64,000 nt of DNA from Microbacterium sp. RURRCA19A (GTDB lineage: Bacteria > Actinomycetota > Actinomycetes > Actinomycetales > Microbacteriaceae). Both the position numbers and the translations under genes were made by a program. The stretch's first letter is position 1, and every line of letters starts with the position of its first letter. The notes below the pieces were generated by a model. That model did no database searches. It was not told the DNA's origin and saw only the letters and a program-made list of their open reading frames with translations. The stretch is from contig NZ_FTNQ01000003.1 in the NCBI RefSeq assembly GCF_900156455.1, positions 344,977 to 408,976 on the forward strand, given 5' to 3'. Shown here piece by piece: positions 1-8,353 of this stretch.

Positions 1-50
1 GGGTCGACGACCGCATCGCCCTCGGCCCCGCCGAAAGGAGTCACGCATGA
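1..50 (+). CDS. 3' end of an upstream gene (partial)
   Basis: An open frame entering from the left edge ends at a TGA that overlaps the panB start codon as ATGA. Only about 15 residues are visible, ending ALGPAERSHA, so the product cannot be named. The 4-base overlap suggests translational coupling with panB. It could be chance read-through of a leader. Confidence 0.35.
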   Translation, partial: VDDRIALGPAERSHA

Positions 51-916
51 CGAGTCCGAAGGTCACGCTGCGACGGCTCCGCGAGCTCGCCGACGCCGGA
101 ACGCCGATCGTGATGGTCACCGCGTACGACTTCGTGTCGGGCCGCGTGGCCGAGCGGGCGGGCGTCGACATCGTGCTCGTCGGCGATTCCGGGGCCCAGG
201 TGGTGCTCGGCTTGCCCGACACGACCTCGGTGACGCTCGACGAGATGCTGACGCTCGCCAAGGCCGTGCGACGCGCGGTCCGCACCCCGCTGATCGTGTG
301 CGACCTGCCGTTCGGCACCACCGAGCTGAGCGACGCGCAGGCGGTCGCCACGTCCGTCCGTTTCGTGCAGGAAGCCGGGGCCGACGCGGTCAAGATCGAG
401 GGCGCCAATCCCGCGCGGCTCTCGCGACTCCGGGCGATCGTGGAGGCCGGCATCCCCGTGGTGGGCCACGTCGGCCTCACCCCGCAGACGGCCACGGCGC
501 TCGGCGGTCTCCGCGCGCAGGGTCGCACCGCCGACGACGCGATCCGGGTCGCGCGCGACGCCCTCGCGGTTCAGGATGCCGGCGCGTTCGCGGTCGTGAT
601 CGAAGCCGTCCCCGCGGACGTCGTCGAGGAGATCCGGCGGGCGCTCCGCATCCCCGTCATCGGGATCGGCGCGGGCACGGCCGACGGGCAGGTGCTCGTG
701 CAGCACGACCTCCTCGGGATCACCGAGGGCCGCGCGCCCTTGTTCGTGAAGCGGTACGCCGCGATCGGCGACGCGATGGTCGAAGCCGTCGAGGCCTACG
801 CGCGCGAGGTGCGCGACGGCGTATTCCCCGCGGCGGAGCACGTGTACCCGGCGTCGGCGGAGGTCGCGGCGGCGGTGCGGGAGTATGTCGAGGGTCGCGA
901 CGACGCGGACCGCTGA
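47..916 (+). CDS. panB: 3-methyl-2-oxobutanoate hydroxymethyltransferase
   Basis: Ketopantoate hydroxymethyltransferase, the first committed step of pantothenate/CoA synthesis. It transfers a hydroxymethyl group from methylenetetrahydrofolate to 2-oxoisovalerate in the cytoplasm. The 289-aa length is slightly over the usual ~265-280. The PanB signature is clear: MVTAYDF near residue 24 and LVGDSG near 44 (Mg/substrate Asp-Ser), then KIEGA, GHVGLTPQ and the IGIGAG segment. The start is supported by the ribosome-binding sequence GAAAGGAG at 33-40 and by the ATGA overlap with the preceding frame. No other pantothenate gene is in the window. It converges with the small membrane protein at 948-1466. 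Confidence 0.97.
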   Translation: MTSPKVTLRRLRELADAGTPIVMVTAYDFVSGRVAERAGVDIVLVGDSGAQVVLGLPDTTSVTLDEMLTLAKAVRRAVRTPLIVCDLPFGTTELSDAQAVATSVRFVQEAGADAVKIEGANPARLSRLRAIVEAGIPVVGHVGLTPQTATALGGLRAQGRTADDAIRVARDALAVQDAGAFAVVIEAVPADVVEEIRRALRIPVIGIGAGTADGQVLVQHDLLGITEGRAPLFVKRYAAIGDAMVEAVEAYAREVRDGVFPAAEHVYPASAEVAAAVREYVEGRDDADR

Positions 917-947
917 CGCCGCACTTGCACGCAGGTGGATGCCGAGC

Positions 948-1466
948 TCATCCGAGAAGCCCGCGCACACCCCCTGCCAGGCAGATGACACCGGCGACGG
1001 CCGCCACGACGCTGAAGAGCCGTACCCCGGACGCGTTCGTCACCGGCACGGGTTTGCGGGCCAGGGTGACGAACCGCGGCGGTCCCGTCAGTTGCGCCCG
1101 CAGGCGAACCGACAGATAGGCCAGCAAGACGAATACGCCGCCCAGGACGAACAGCGCTGTTAGGACGATCGGCGTGAATCGGGGGCCATGGGCGCGATCG
1201 GGCCACACACCGAGCACGCAGAGACACGCCAGGACGAAGAAGGTCGCCGACATGAGGGCAGCTCCGACCGCCACCGGAATCATGGCCCTTCCGTCTTGCT
1301 GCGGCTTCCTCAGGAACGCCCCTCGAAAGGGGATGCCAGAGTTGTCTCGGATGAAACCGCTGATCTCCACGGCAAGGAAATCGCGAGCACCGAAGGTCCC
1401 CGCGGAGATGACGAACGTGACAGACCCTGCAAGGCCCAAGAACCCAGAGCTCAACCCGGTCCCCAT
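948..1466 (-). CDS. small multi-pass membrane protein, unknown function
   Basis: A 172-aa protein when started at the ATG at 1466. The longer open frame upstream (to 1763) is Arg/Ser-rich shadow of the neighbouring gene and looks non-coding. Four hydrophobic segments are visible: one starting LSSGFLGLAG near the N-terminus, one with AALMSATFFVLACL, one with VLTALFVLGGVFVLLAYL, and a last one ending in GGVRGLLG at the C-terminus. The loop between segments 1 and 2 is charged. I recognise no family. It stands alone between panB (convergent) and the VOC gene (same strand, 112 bp upstream). Codon use is less GC-biased than its neighbours in the first half. Confidence 0.65.
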   Translation of the reverse strand: MGTGLSSGFLGLAGSVTFVISAGTFGARDFLAVEISGFIRDNSGIPFRGAFLRKPQQDGRAMIPVAVGAALMSATFFVLACLCVLGVWPDRAHGPRFTPIVLTALFVLGGVFVLLAYLSVRLRAQLTGPPRFVTLARKPVPVTNASGVRLFSVVAAVAGVICLAGGVRGLLG

Positions 1467-1578
1467 CGCATCCCCCACCCGCCGCACCGTGGCGACGACA
1501 CAAGAGTATAAGGACCGAACTCCCGCCGGCGTGCCGACGTCTATCCGTGCGGTCACACCACCCGGGCAGGAGGAATCG

Positions 1579-2016
1579 TCATGCCGACTCGCCGCTCTTC
1601 GCCCAGCCGTCGGGCGCGGCGATGTTGAACATCCACGCGACGCCCCACGGGTCGACGATCTCGCCGTAGAAGTCGCCCCAGACCTGCTTCTCGAGCGACT
1701 GCACAACCTCGGCACCGCGCTCCACGAAAGCGTCGTAGAACCCCGAGACACGGTCGATCTCATCGCTCATGAACGCGGCGTGCACGCGGTTCTTGCCCCA
1801 GCCCTCCGCCGGCTCGCCGAACGCATCCGCCCCCATGACCGTGAATCCGTCCACGCGCAGCTCGGAGTGCATCACACCATCGGCGGGCGCGTCGGACATG
1901 CCGAAATCGGCGAAGGTCGAGATCGTCAGCTCACCGCCGAACACCGACCGGTAGAAGGTCATCGCCTCGCGGGCGTGACCGTCGAACGAGATGTAGACGA
2001 CGAGCGACGTGGGCAT
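1579..2016 (-). CDS. VOC / PhnB-like (3-demethylubiquinone-9-MT-like) protein
   Basis: A 145-aa single-domain protein of the vicinal oxygen chelate/glyoxalase superfamily, PhnB-like branch. It opens with YISFDGHAREAMTFYRSVFG, the typical PhnB start, and carries VMHSELRVDGFTVMGAD and the closing GDFYGEIVDPWGVAWMF, where Glu-Asp-Pro-Trp-Gly is the family hallmark. The substrate is not predictable from sequence: members include metal-dependent hydrolases and antibiotic-binding proteins, and many have no known role. I chose the ATG at 2016 because the homologous domain begins there. The 58 upstream in-frame residues are Arg-rich and overlap the promoter region shared with the divergent dioxygenase-like gene. 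Confidence 0.9.
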   Translation of the reverse strand: MPTSLVVYISFDGHAREAMTFYRSVFGGELTISTFADFGMSDAPADGVMHSELRVDGFTVMGADAFGEPAEGWGKNRVHAAFMSDEIDRVSGFYDAFVERGAEVVQSLEKQVWGDFYGEIVDPWGVAWMFNIAAPDGWAKSGESA

Positions 2017-2179
2017 GGCGGCATCCTTCGCTGGAGGGTGGTCGGTTGGGGGCCACGCTAGACCCGACCTCCGACACGCGAAAGCCCCATAGCGAGCACA
2101 TAGGAACGATGAGGATGCCATGAGTCTCCGCCCCCGATGCTGAGGTCGTCCCCGAAACGACCGGCATCCAGGAGCAGAC

Positions 2180-3154
2180 ATGACCCGCATCCCCGAACCC
2201 GACCAGACCCCCCTCGGCCCCGCCTACGAAGGGCGCCTGCTCGACCGTCCCGACGACGAGGTCGTCGACCAGGGGGCGTCCTTCGACATGCGCACCCTCG
2301 TCAGCCGCCGGAACGTCCTCGGCATCGTCGGGCTCGGCGCCGGCGCGGTCGCCCTGGCCGCCTGCACGCCGCAGACCGCGGCCTCCACGGCCACCACGGC
2401 GACGGCCACCGCCACCCCGACCGCGAGCGCCACCGCGTCGGCGACTCCGACGGCGACTGCCGCCGCGGCGGCGTACGCGTCCGAGGAGATCCCGCAGGAG
2501 ACGAACGGCCCCTACCCCGCCGACGGCACCAACGGCGTCGACGTGCTGAACCAGTCCGGCATCGTCCGCAGCGACATCCGCTCGAGCCTCGACGGCGGCG
2601 CGACCGCCGAGGGGGTGCCGCTGACGTTCACGTTCACGCTCAGCGACCTCGCCAACGGGAACGCCGCCTACGCCGGAGCCGCGGTGTACGTGTGGCACTG
2701 CGACGCCGACGGACTGTATTCGATGTACTCCGACGCGGTGGTCGACGAGACCTACCTCCGTGGCATCCAAGTGGCCGACGCGCAGGGTCGGGTGACCTTC
2801 ACCACGATCGTCCCGGGCTGCTACAGCGGGCGGTGGACCCACATCCACTTCGAGGTGTACCCGGATGCCGCGTCGGCGACGAACGTGTCGAACCAGATCG
2901 CGACCTCGCAGGTGGCGTTCCCGCAGGACATGCTCGACGCCGTCTATGCCCTCGACAGCTACCCGGACTCGGCGCGCAACCTGGCCCAGATCGGCAGCCT
3001 CTCCAACGACAACGTCTTCTCCGACGGCTGGGACCTCGAGATGGGCACCTTCACCGGCGACCCGTCCACCGGCTACGTCGGCAGCCTCGCGGTCGCGATC
3101 GATGCGACGACCGAGGCCACCGTGTCCGGCGGCGGCGGACCGTCCCGCCCCTGA
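2180..3154 (+). CDS. Tat-exported intradiol dioxygenase-like lipoprotein
   Basis: A 324-aa protein of the intradiol ring-cleavage dioxygenase superfamily (protocatechuate 3,4-dioxygenase beta-like). The N-terminus has a twin-arginine motif SRRNVLG at 42-48, a hydrophobic stretch, and a lipobox-like ALAAC with Cys62. An Ala/Thr/Ser-rich linker covers about 64-100. The catalytic domain has GPYP (Tyr112), VWHCDADGLYS near 171-181, and PGCYSGRWTHIHFEVY, whose Tyr215, His221 and His223 match the Tyr/His/His iron ligands. Catechol cleavage is the family reaction, but extracellular lipoprotein members have no settled substrate. It sits 28 bp upstream of tatA-tatC-tatB, which suggests it may be a main client of that Tat cassette. 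Confidence 0.88.
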   Translation: MTRIPEPDQTPLGPAYEGRLLDRPDDEVVDQGASFDMRTLVSRRNVLGIVGLGAGAVALAACTPQTAASTATTATATATPTASATASATPTATAAAAAYASEEIPQETNGPYPADGTNGVDVLNQSGIVRSDIRSSLDGGATAEGVPLTFTFTLSDLANGNAAYAGAAVYVWHCDADGLYSMYSDAVVDETYLRGIQVADAQGRVTFTTIVPGCYSGRWTHIHFEVYPDAASATNVSNQIATSQVAFPQDMLDAVYALDSYPDSARNLAQIGSLSNDNVFSDGWDLEMGTFTGDPSTGYVGSLAVAIDATTEATVSGGGGPSRP

Positions 3155-3182
3155 TCCCCTCACACCCAGAAAAGAGACCCCC

Positions 3183-3422
3183 ATGTTGCAGAACCTCACG
3201 GGCTGGCACGCCCTCCTCATCCTCGCCGTCGTCGTTCTGATCTTCGGTGCCGCCAAGCTCCCCGCCCTCGCGCGCAGCGTCGGCCAGTCGATGCGCATCC
3301 TCAAGCAGGAATCCGAGGCCGACCGCACCCCCGAGCCGGAGACCACGGCCGTCCCGACCGTCACCGACGCCGCGCCCCGCACCGCCCCCGTCGAGGCGGC
3401 TCCGCAGAGACACGTCGCATGA
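3183..3422 (+). CDS. tatA: Sec-independent translocase TatA-type protein
   Basis: A 79-aa single-pass membrane protein. It has a short periplasmic N-terminus, a transmembrane helix (LLILAVVVLIF), the hinge FGAAKLPALARSVG (Phe-Gly plus KLP, the TatA/E signature) and an amphipathic helix with an acidic, Pro/Thr-rich tail. It supplies the oligomeric pore-forming component of twin-arginine export. The start ATG lies in the spacer after the dioxygenase-like gene, with GAAAAGAG-like purines upstream. The stop overlaps tatC as ATGA, so tatA and tatC are probably translationally coupled. At 79 aa it is normal for actinobacterial TatA. Confidence 0.88.
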   Translation: MLQNLTGWHALLILAVVVLIFGAAKLPALARSVGQSMRILKQESEADRTPEPETTAVPTVTDAAPRTAPVEAAPQRHVA

Positions 3423-4186
3423 GCGCCGCCACCGTCGCCGCACGGGCGGCGATGCCGCTCGCCGGGCACGCGCGCGAAGCCCGCATCCGCTCGATGCGCG
3501 CGACGGTGGCACTCGTGGTCGGCATCATCGCCGGCTACGCCCTGTCGGGCGGCATCCTCGAGGTGCTGCGGGACCCGATCGAGCAGATCGCCCTGGCGCG
3601 AAACGCCAGCCTGAACTACGACAGCGTGTCCGCCGCGTTCGACCTCAAGGTGAAGATCGCCATCGTCGCGGGCATCATCCTGTCGAGTCCGATCTGGCTG
3701 TACGAGCTCTTCGCGTTCGTCTCGCCCGGCCTCACGCGCCGCGAACGGCGGATGACGGCCGGCTACACGGTCGCCGCGATCGTGCTGTTCGCCGCCGGAT
3801 GCACGCTCGGCTTCGCCGTCTTCCCGCACGTCGTCGAGGTGCTCACGAGCTTCTCGTCCGACCAGGACAGTTCGATCCTCAACGCCGGCACCTACGTCGA
3901 CTTCGTGCTGAAGCTCGTCGCCGCCACCGGCGTGGCCTTCGTTCTGCCGGTGCTCGTCGTGCTGCTGAACGCCGTGGGTCTGGTCTCGTCCCGGACCATC
4001 CGACGCCACTGGCGCGTCGTGGTCGTCGCCATCGTTCTCTTCAGCGCGCTGGTGACGCCGGCTGCCGACGTCCTGTCCATGTTCCTGGTGGCCGCGCCCA
4101 TGTCGGCGCTGTTCGCCGCCGCCCTCGTTATCACGCACCTCGCCGACCGTCGGCGTGCGCGTCGCGACGCCCTCGACCGGAGATGA
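3419..4186 (+). CDS. tatC: Sec-independent translocase TatC
   Basis: A 255-aa polytopic protein with six hydrophobic segments. It is the receptor that binds twin-arginine signal peptides. Family features are the early EARIRSMRAT helix start, a long extracytoplasmic loop, the segment IILSSPIWLYELFAFVSPGLTRRERR (the conserved Pro-x-W/Q-x-x-x-F-x-P-G-L and E-R region) and the late SALVTPAADVLSMFLVAAPM helix. The usual P-L-x-x-H-L-x-E-L N-terminus is degenerate here (MPLAGHAREAR), so this is a divergent TatC. It overlaps tatA by 4 bases and is followed by a TatB-like gene 4 bp later. Confidence 0.93.
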   Translation: MSAATVAARAAMPLAGHAREARIRSMRATVALVVGIIAGYALSGGILEVLRDPIEQIALARNASLNYDSVSAAFDLKVKIAIVAGIILSSPIWLYELFAFVSPGLTRRERRMTAGYTVAAIVLFAAGCTLGFAVFPHVVEVLTSFSSDQDSSILNAGTYVDFVLKLVAATGVAFVLPVLVVLLNAVGLVSSRTIRRHWRVVVVAIVLFSALVTPAADVLSMFLVAAPMSALFAAALVITHLADRRRARRDALDRR

Positions 4187-4190
4187 CCCG

Positions 4191-4787
4191 ATGTTCGGAA
4201 TGAGCCTCGAGAAGCTGGTCCTCGTGCTGCTGATCGCCGCCGTGCTGATCGGCCCCACCCGTCTGCCCGACTACGCGCGCCGCCTCTCGAGCGTCATCCG
4301 CTCGGCTCGGGGGCAGATGGATGCCGCGACCGCACGGCTCGCGCAGGAGACCGGCCTCCCGCGGGAGCACTGGAACCCCGAGGAGTGGCGCCGCTACGAC
4401 CCCCGGGAGATCGTGCGCAGCGCTCTGCGGGACGCGCCCGCGGACGCCACGCCACCGACATCGGATGCCACGGCCCCACGCGACACGACCGCCGACGAAA
4501 CCGCGAGTGGCACGGCATCCGACTCCCCCGAGTCCGGTGACCCGTGGGCCGAGGTGCTGTCCGCACCCGAGACACTGGCGCGGATCCGCCCCGGGCAACG
4601 TTTCGTCGTGGTCGGCGGCTCCGCCCACCCCGCGCGTATCGCGCTCGATGATCTCCCGGACGATCACCCCGCTCGTCGGGCCGCGGAGGTCACGCCCGAG
4701 GACGAGCCGACGCCCGCCGCGCCGGTCCCGACGGGTGGGACGACGGGCCGGCCGCTCGCCCCCGCCGACGCCGCCGACGCCGGTTGA
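4191..4787 (+). CDS. tatB: TatA/B-family protein, probable TatB
   Basis: A 198-aa protein with one N-terminal transmembrane helix (LEKLVLVLLIAAVLIGP), the Gly-Pro-x-x-L-P hinge (GPTRLPDYARRL) and a long amphipathic helix, then an Ala/Thr/Asp-rich tail. The GP hinge and the long tail fit TatB better than TatA. I start it at the ATG at 4191, 4 bp after tatC. The 12 extra in-frame residues upstream lie inside tatC. The last 60 residues contain a short ordered-looking stretch (RIRPGQRFVVVGGSAHPARIALDDLPDDHPAR) unusual for TatB tails. The assignment as TatB rather than a second TatA is inference from hinge and gene order. Confidence 0.78.
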   Translation: MFGMSLEKLVLVLLIAAVLIGPTRLPDYARRLSSVIRSARGQMDAATARLAQETGLPREHWNPEEWRRYDPREIVRSALRDAPADATPPTSDATAPRDTTADETASGTASDSPESGDPWAEVLSAPETLARIRPGQRFVVVGGSAHPARIALDDLPDDHPARRAAEVTPEDEPTPAAPVPTGGTTGRPLAPADAADAG

Positions 4788-4806
4788 TCGGTCGGCGACC
4801 GATACG

Positions 4807-5418
4807 TCACCCGCCTGCGCGCACATCCGCCGGCAGGTCGGTCGAGAACGCGGCGTGCGAGAAGCGCACCGTGCACCCCTGCCCGTTCGGCGACTGGGCG
4901 AGGAAACCGAACCGGGTGAACGGCAGATCGCGCCCGAACGTGAACACCCGGACCATCCGCCAGGTCTCACCGTCGGTGGAGGCGTGGAAGGCGATGATGT
5001 GCCCCATGCGGACCGCACGCAGCCACACGGTCGGCCCCTCGACGCCGAACGCGTTGGCATCGTCCGCGTACTCCCGGGTGACGACCGAGACCACCAGAGG
5101 CTCCTTCTCGCGGGACAGCTCGAAGCAGAGCTTCGCCCAGTGCGCATCATCCCGCCACAGCAGCAGGACGCCGGCGTCGAAATCGCTCGCGAAGTCGACG
5201 CTCACCTGAGCCGTGAACGTGAAGTCCCCCTCCGGCAGCTCCGCGAGCAGTGTGTCGGCGTTCAGCCGTGTGTACTCCCCCGTCACCTCGGTGTAGCCGG
5301 GGTCGAGGAAGTAGTCGGTCATCGGAGAGGAGGTGACGTCGACGCCGGTGGCGGACAGGCGCCAGTCGGCCTCCGACGAAGCGGTGAAGTCGAACGGGAG
5401 GGAAGGGAGACGGGGCAT
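4807..5418 (-). CDS. DUF1349 family protein (concanavalin-like)
   Basis: A 203-aa protein of the DUF1349 family, which resembles the C-terminal concanavalin-like domain of GH43 xylosidases. It opens LPFDFTASSEADWRLSATGVDVTSSPMTDYFLDP. Family hallmarks are FTAQVSVDFASDFDAGVLLLWRDDAHWAKLCFE, the SVVTREYADDANA strand and FTFGRDLPFTRFGFLAQSPNGQGCTVRFS near the end. No signal peptide is present, so it is cytoplasmic. It lies 50 bp downstream of the GH3 gene on the same strand and is probably co-transcribed. A GTG at 5472 overlapping the GH3 stop as GTGA is a plausible alternative start, adding 18 residues; I prefer the ATG because the conserved domain starts there. Confidence 0.85.
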   Translation of the reverse strand: MPRLPSLPFDFTASSEADWRLSATGVDVTSSPMTDYFLDPGYTEVTGEYTRLNADTLLAELPEGDFTFTAQVSVDFASDFDAGVLLLWRDDAHWAKLCFELSREKEPLVVSVVTREYADDANAFGVEGPTVWLRAVRMGHIIAFHASTDGETWRMVRVFTFGRDLPFTRFGFLAQSPNGQGCTVRFSHAAFSTDLPADVRAGG

Positions 5419-5468
5419 GTGAGTCTTTCGGATCGAGGAGGGGAACGGGGCGGGACGGTCGTCGTCCG

Positions 5469-7649
5469 TCACGAGAGGGCGAGGACGGCGGACGCGGCAT
5501 CCGGATCGCCCGAGAAGGCCGCGGCCTCGATCGTGACGGTCGATGCCACGGGGTGGAACCGACCGTCCGACCAGCGCTGGAGGGGACGCGTCGACCCGAC
5601 GATCTCGATCGAGCGTTCCTCACCGGCGGCGAGGTGAACGGGCGCGAAGCCGACGAGGACCCGGACGGGGAAGTCGGGGGCATCGACGCGCGCGTACAGC
5701 TGGACGACGTGGCGCCCCGGGCCCGACCCGGTGTTGGCGACCTTCACGCGCGCGGCGAAGCTCTCGCCCACCGGCGACGCCGCCTCGACCTCTGCGATGG
5801 CGAAGGTCGTGTACGACAGACCGAAGCCGAGCGGGAACGCGGGCTCGATCCCGTCGCGGTCCAGGAGCCGCTGCCCGTGCCACCGGTCGTATTCGATCGA
5901 GGTCGCGTTCATGTCGAAGAACGGCAGGTGGTCCTCGCTGGTGGGGATCGAGTACGGCAGCCGGCCCGCGGCATCCGATCGCCCCAGAAGCACGTCGGCG
6001 AGCGCGTGCCCGCCCTCACTGCCGGCGTACCAGCTCAGCAGGACCGCGGGAACCGCGGAACGCCACTCCTCGGTGACGACCGCTCCCGCGGTGACGATGG
6101 CCACGATGGTGCGGGGATTGGCCGCCGCGACGGCACGGATCGTATCCACGTCGTCGGGGCGCAGCCGGAGAGAGCGCCGGTCTCCACCGAGCGCCGTCCC
6201 CATGGAGTGGACTTCTTCTCCCTCGGCGGCCGGCGCGAGAAGCGCGGCCAGATCGACACCTTCCGGCGGCGGCGGGAACAGCGACATCAGCTCGGGGCTG
6301 TGGGACAGCTCGCCCATGTACTCGCCCTCATCGGCGGCGGTGTACCCGACGACGACGACGGCGACGTCCGCCGCGGATGCCGCGCGCGCGGCATCCGCGG
6401 TGTCCCCCGAGAGCACGGCATCGATCTCCGCGTCCGGCAGGGCCTCCCGCAGCCCCCGCAGCGGAGTGACCACGTGCGGTGGGCGCACGTTCGACGAGCC
6501 TCCGTCGCCGGTGTTCTCGAGGTCGGCGAGACGGCCGATCACCGCGACCCGGCGAAGGTCCTCCGCCGAGAGCGGAAGCAGCGGCCGACCGCCGACGGGC
6601 TCGTTCTTCAGCAGAACCGCCGCGGTGGCCGCGGCCTCGCGGGCCAGGGCCCGGTGGGCGTCGGAGAAGACCACCCCGGCGTCGGGGGCGGGATCCAGGT
6701 CACGGGCGAAGAAGGCCAGCTGCGTCGCGAGGATCCGTCGCGCCGCACGGTCGACATGGCCCCAGGAGGCGCGTCCCTCGTCGAGATCGGCCCGCAGCGA
6801 GACGGCACGTTGCTGTCGGAACGGTTCCTCGACATCGAGCCCGGCGGCGAGGGACTTCGCCGGGTCGCGGAGCCCGAAGATGAAGTCGCTCACCGTCACC
6901 CCGGTGAAGCCCCACTCCCCCCGGAGGATGTCCTCCATCAGGTACTCGTTCTGACCGGCCCACTCCCCGTTCACGCTGTTGTACGCGGTCATGATCCCGT
7001 CGACGCCCTCTTCGACGACGCGACGGAAGTGCGGCAGGTAGACCTCGTGCAGCGTCGCCTCGTCGACGGTGACATCGACGGTGAACCGGGCGTTCTCCAT
7101 GGAGTTCAACGCGTAGTGCTTGGCCACCGCCATCGCGTGACGGCGTACGCCCCGGGTGAGCGCCGCCCCGAGTTCACCGAGCAGCAGGCTGTCCTCGCCG
7201 TACGTCTCCTGCGCGCGCCCCCACGCCGGATGCCGCGGGAGGTTTATGCACACCCCTCCGAAGAAGTTGGCGCCCTGTGCGCGCATCTCGGCGCCGATCG
7301 CGCGTCCGATGCGCTCTTCGAGGTCGACGTCCCAGGTCGCGCCTCGGGCCATGGACACCGGGAACGCGGTGGACCGCCCCACGACGACAACCCGCGGCCC
7401 ATCGCTGAAGCGGAGACCCGGGATGCCGAGCCTGTCGACCCTTCCCATGATGATCGGCTCGGTGTTGTACCCGCCGCCGGACATCTGAGCCATGCCCGAC
7501 CAGAAGTCGTCGTCCCCGTCCAGGAGCCACAGCTTCTCGTCCGGTTCGAGGTGACCCAGCAGTTCCTCCGTCACCTCCTCGACGAGGGCTCCGCGGCGAA
7601 TCCGCTCGACGCCCGAGGCGAACACCGTCGACGCTGTCGTCGTTGACAT
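5469..7649 (-). CDS. glycoside hydrolase family 3 beta-glucosidase-like
   Basis: A 726-aa GH3 enzyme. The (beta/alpha)8 domain runs to about residue 340. It includes the KHYALN segment at 177-182 and GFTGVTVSDF, whose Asp255 aligns with the catalytic nucleophile in the usual SDW/SDY motif. A second alpha/beta sandwich domain (VAVIGRLADLENTGDGGSS) and a C-terminal fibronectin-III-like domain (LYARVDAPDFPVRVLVGFAPVHL) follow. There is no signal peptide, so it probably acts on imported beta-glucosides or xylosides. The ATG at 7649 is the first Met after the operator palindrome; the upstream frame runs through that palindrome and is not likely translated. Transcription is divergent from the TetR gene. 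Confidence 0.93.
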   Translation of the reverse strand: MSTTTASTVFASGVERIRRGALVEEVTEELLGHLEPDEKLWLLDGDDDFWSGMAQMSGGGYNTEPIIMGRVDRLGIPGLRFSDGPRVVVVGRSTAFPVSMARGATWDVDLEERIGRAIGAEMRAQGANFFGGVCINLPRHPAWGRAQETYGEDSLLLGELGAALTRGVRRHAMAVAKHYALNSMENARFTVDVTVDEATLHEVYLPHFRRVVEEGVDGIMTAYNSVNGEWAGQNEYLMEDILRGEWGFTGVTVSDFIFGLRDPAKSLAAGLDVEEPFRQQRAVSLRADLDEGRASWGHVDRAARRILATQLAFFARDLDPAPDAGVVFSDAHRALAREAAATAAVLLKNEPVGGRPLLPLSAEDLRRVAVIGRLADLENTGDGGSSNVRPPHVVTPLRGLREALPDAEIDAVLSGDTADAARAASAADVAVVVVGYTAADEGEYMGELSHSPELMSLFPPPPEGVDLAALLAPAAEGEEVHSMGTALGGDRRSLRLRPDDVDTIRAVAAANPRTIVAIVTAGAVVTEEWRSAVPAVLLSWYAGSEGGHALADVLLGRSDAAGRLPYSIPTSEDHLPFFDMNATSIEYDRWHGQRLLDRDGIEPAFPLGFGLSYTTFAIAEVEAASPVGESFAARVKVANTGSGPGRHVVQLYARVDAPDFPVRVLVGFAPVHLAAGEERSIEIVGSTRPLQRWSDGRFHPVASTVTIEAAAFSGDPDAASAVLALS

Positions 7650-7660
7650 GCCTGCTCCTT

Positions 7661-7692
7661 CGCTCTTACCTGCATAAGTGCAGGTAAGAGCG
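7661..7692. promoter_or_regulatory. perfect 32-bp palindrome, probable TetR operator
   Basis: Two exact 14-base arms (7661-7674 and 7679-7692, core CTTACCTGCA/TGCAGGTAAG) are separated by the 4-base spacer TAAG. It lies 11 bp upstream of the GH3 start and 37 bp upstream of the TetR start, exactly where a divergent autoregulated TetR operator is expected. A regulator dimer bound here would cover the leader or promoter of both genes. Confidence 0.8.
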
Positions 7693-7728
7693 AGTGTATG
7701 CGAGTCGCCAACCGGAAGGGAAGGGCCG

Positions 7729-8343
7729 ATGTGTGAACCTGAAGTCATGACCTCCGTGCCGAGACGAGTCCGACTGACCCCGGAAGCCCGGCGGGCCCAG
7801 CTCATCGCCTCGGCCCTGACCCAGATCTCCGAGCGCGGCTACAACGGCTTCACGCTCTCGCGCCTGGCCGCCGATTGCGGCATCACTCGAGCCGGAGTCG
7901 AGCACTATTTCCCCGACGCGGCGAGCCTGCTCGTCGCGGTGCTCGAACACCGGGACGATCTCGATCTCGAGGCGGTGACCTCGACCGCGCTCCGGGGGTT
8001 CACCGGGGCAGAAGTCGCCTGGCGAGGCCTGGATGCCCTGGTCGAACGAAACGCGCAGCAGCCGGAACTCGTCCGGCTCTACGCCCTGCTCGAGGCCGAG
8101 TCCCTGCATCCCGATCACCCGGCGCACGACTACTTCATCGACCGGACGCGCAACGCCCTCGCGGCGCTGACGAACCTCGCCGCCGACTGGCATCCCGATC
8201 CGCCGTCCTTCGCCGCTGTCGTCCTCGCTCTCCTGGACGGGCTCCAGCTGCAATGGTTGCGCGAGCCCGGCAGCGACCTGCTCGACCTCTGGTACCGCGC
8301 GGCATCCCTGATCGGCCGTCCCGCCCGCACGACGCTCGAGTGA
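7729..8343 (+). CDS. TetR/AcrR family transcriptional regulator
   Basis: A 204-aa regulator. The N-terminal helix-turn-helix spans about 15-65 (LIASALTQISERGYNGFTLSRLAADCGITRAGVEHYFPDAASLL), with the recognition helix around GITRAGVEHYF. The ligand-binding domain follows and ends DLLDLWYRAASLIGRP. Start chosen at the ATG at 7729, preceded by GGAAGGGAAGGG. An earlier in-frame Met lies inside the palindrome and a later one is at 7747. Divergent placement beside the GH3/DUF1349 pair and the shared perfect palindrome make it the probable local repressor, with a sugar or glucoside ligand as inference. Confidence 0.9.
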   Translation: MCEPEVMTSVPRRVRLTPEARRAQLIASALTQISERGYNGFTLSRLAADCGITRAGVEHYFPDAASLLVAVLEHRDDLDLEAVTSTALRGFTGAEVAWRGLDALVERNAQQPELVRLYALLEAESLHPDHPAHDYFIDRTRNALAALTNLAADWHPDPPSFAAVVLALLDGLQLQWLREPGSDLLDLWYRAASLIGRPARTTLE

Positions 8344-8353
8344 GCCGCTGCCC

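Noticed and set aside
1931..4258. 775-aa minus-strand open frame over the Tat genes
   Set aside because: Arg/Gly/Asp-rich shadow of high-GC genes; tatA-tatC and the dioxygenase-like gene on the other strand carry clear motifs.
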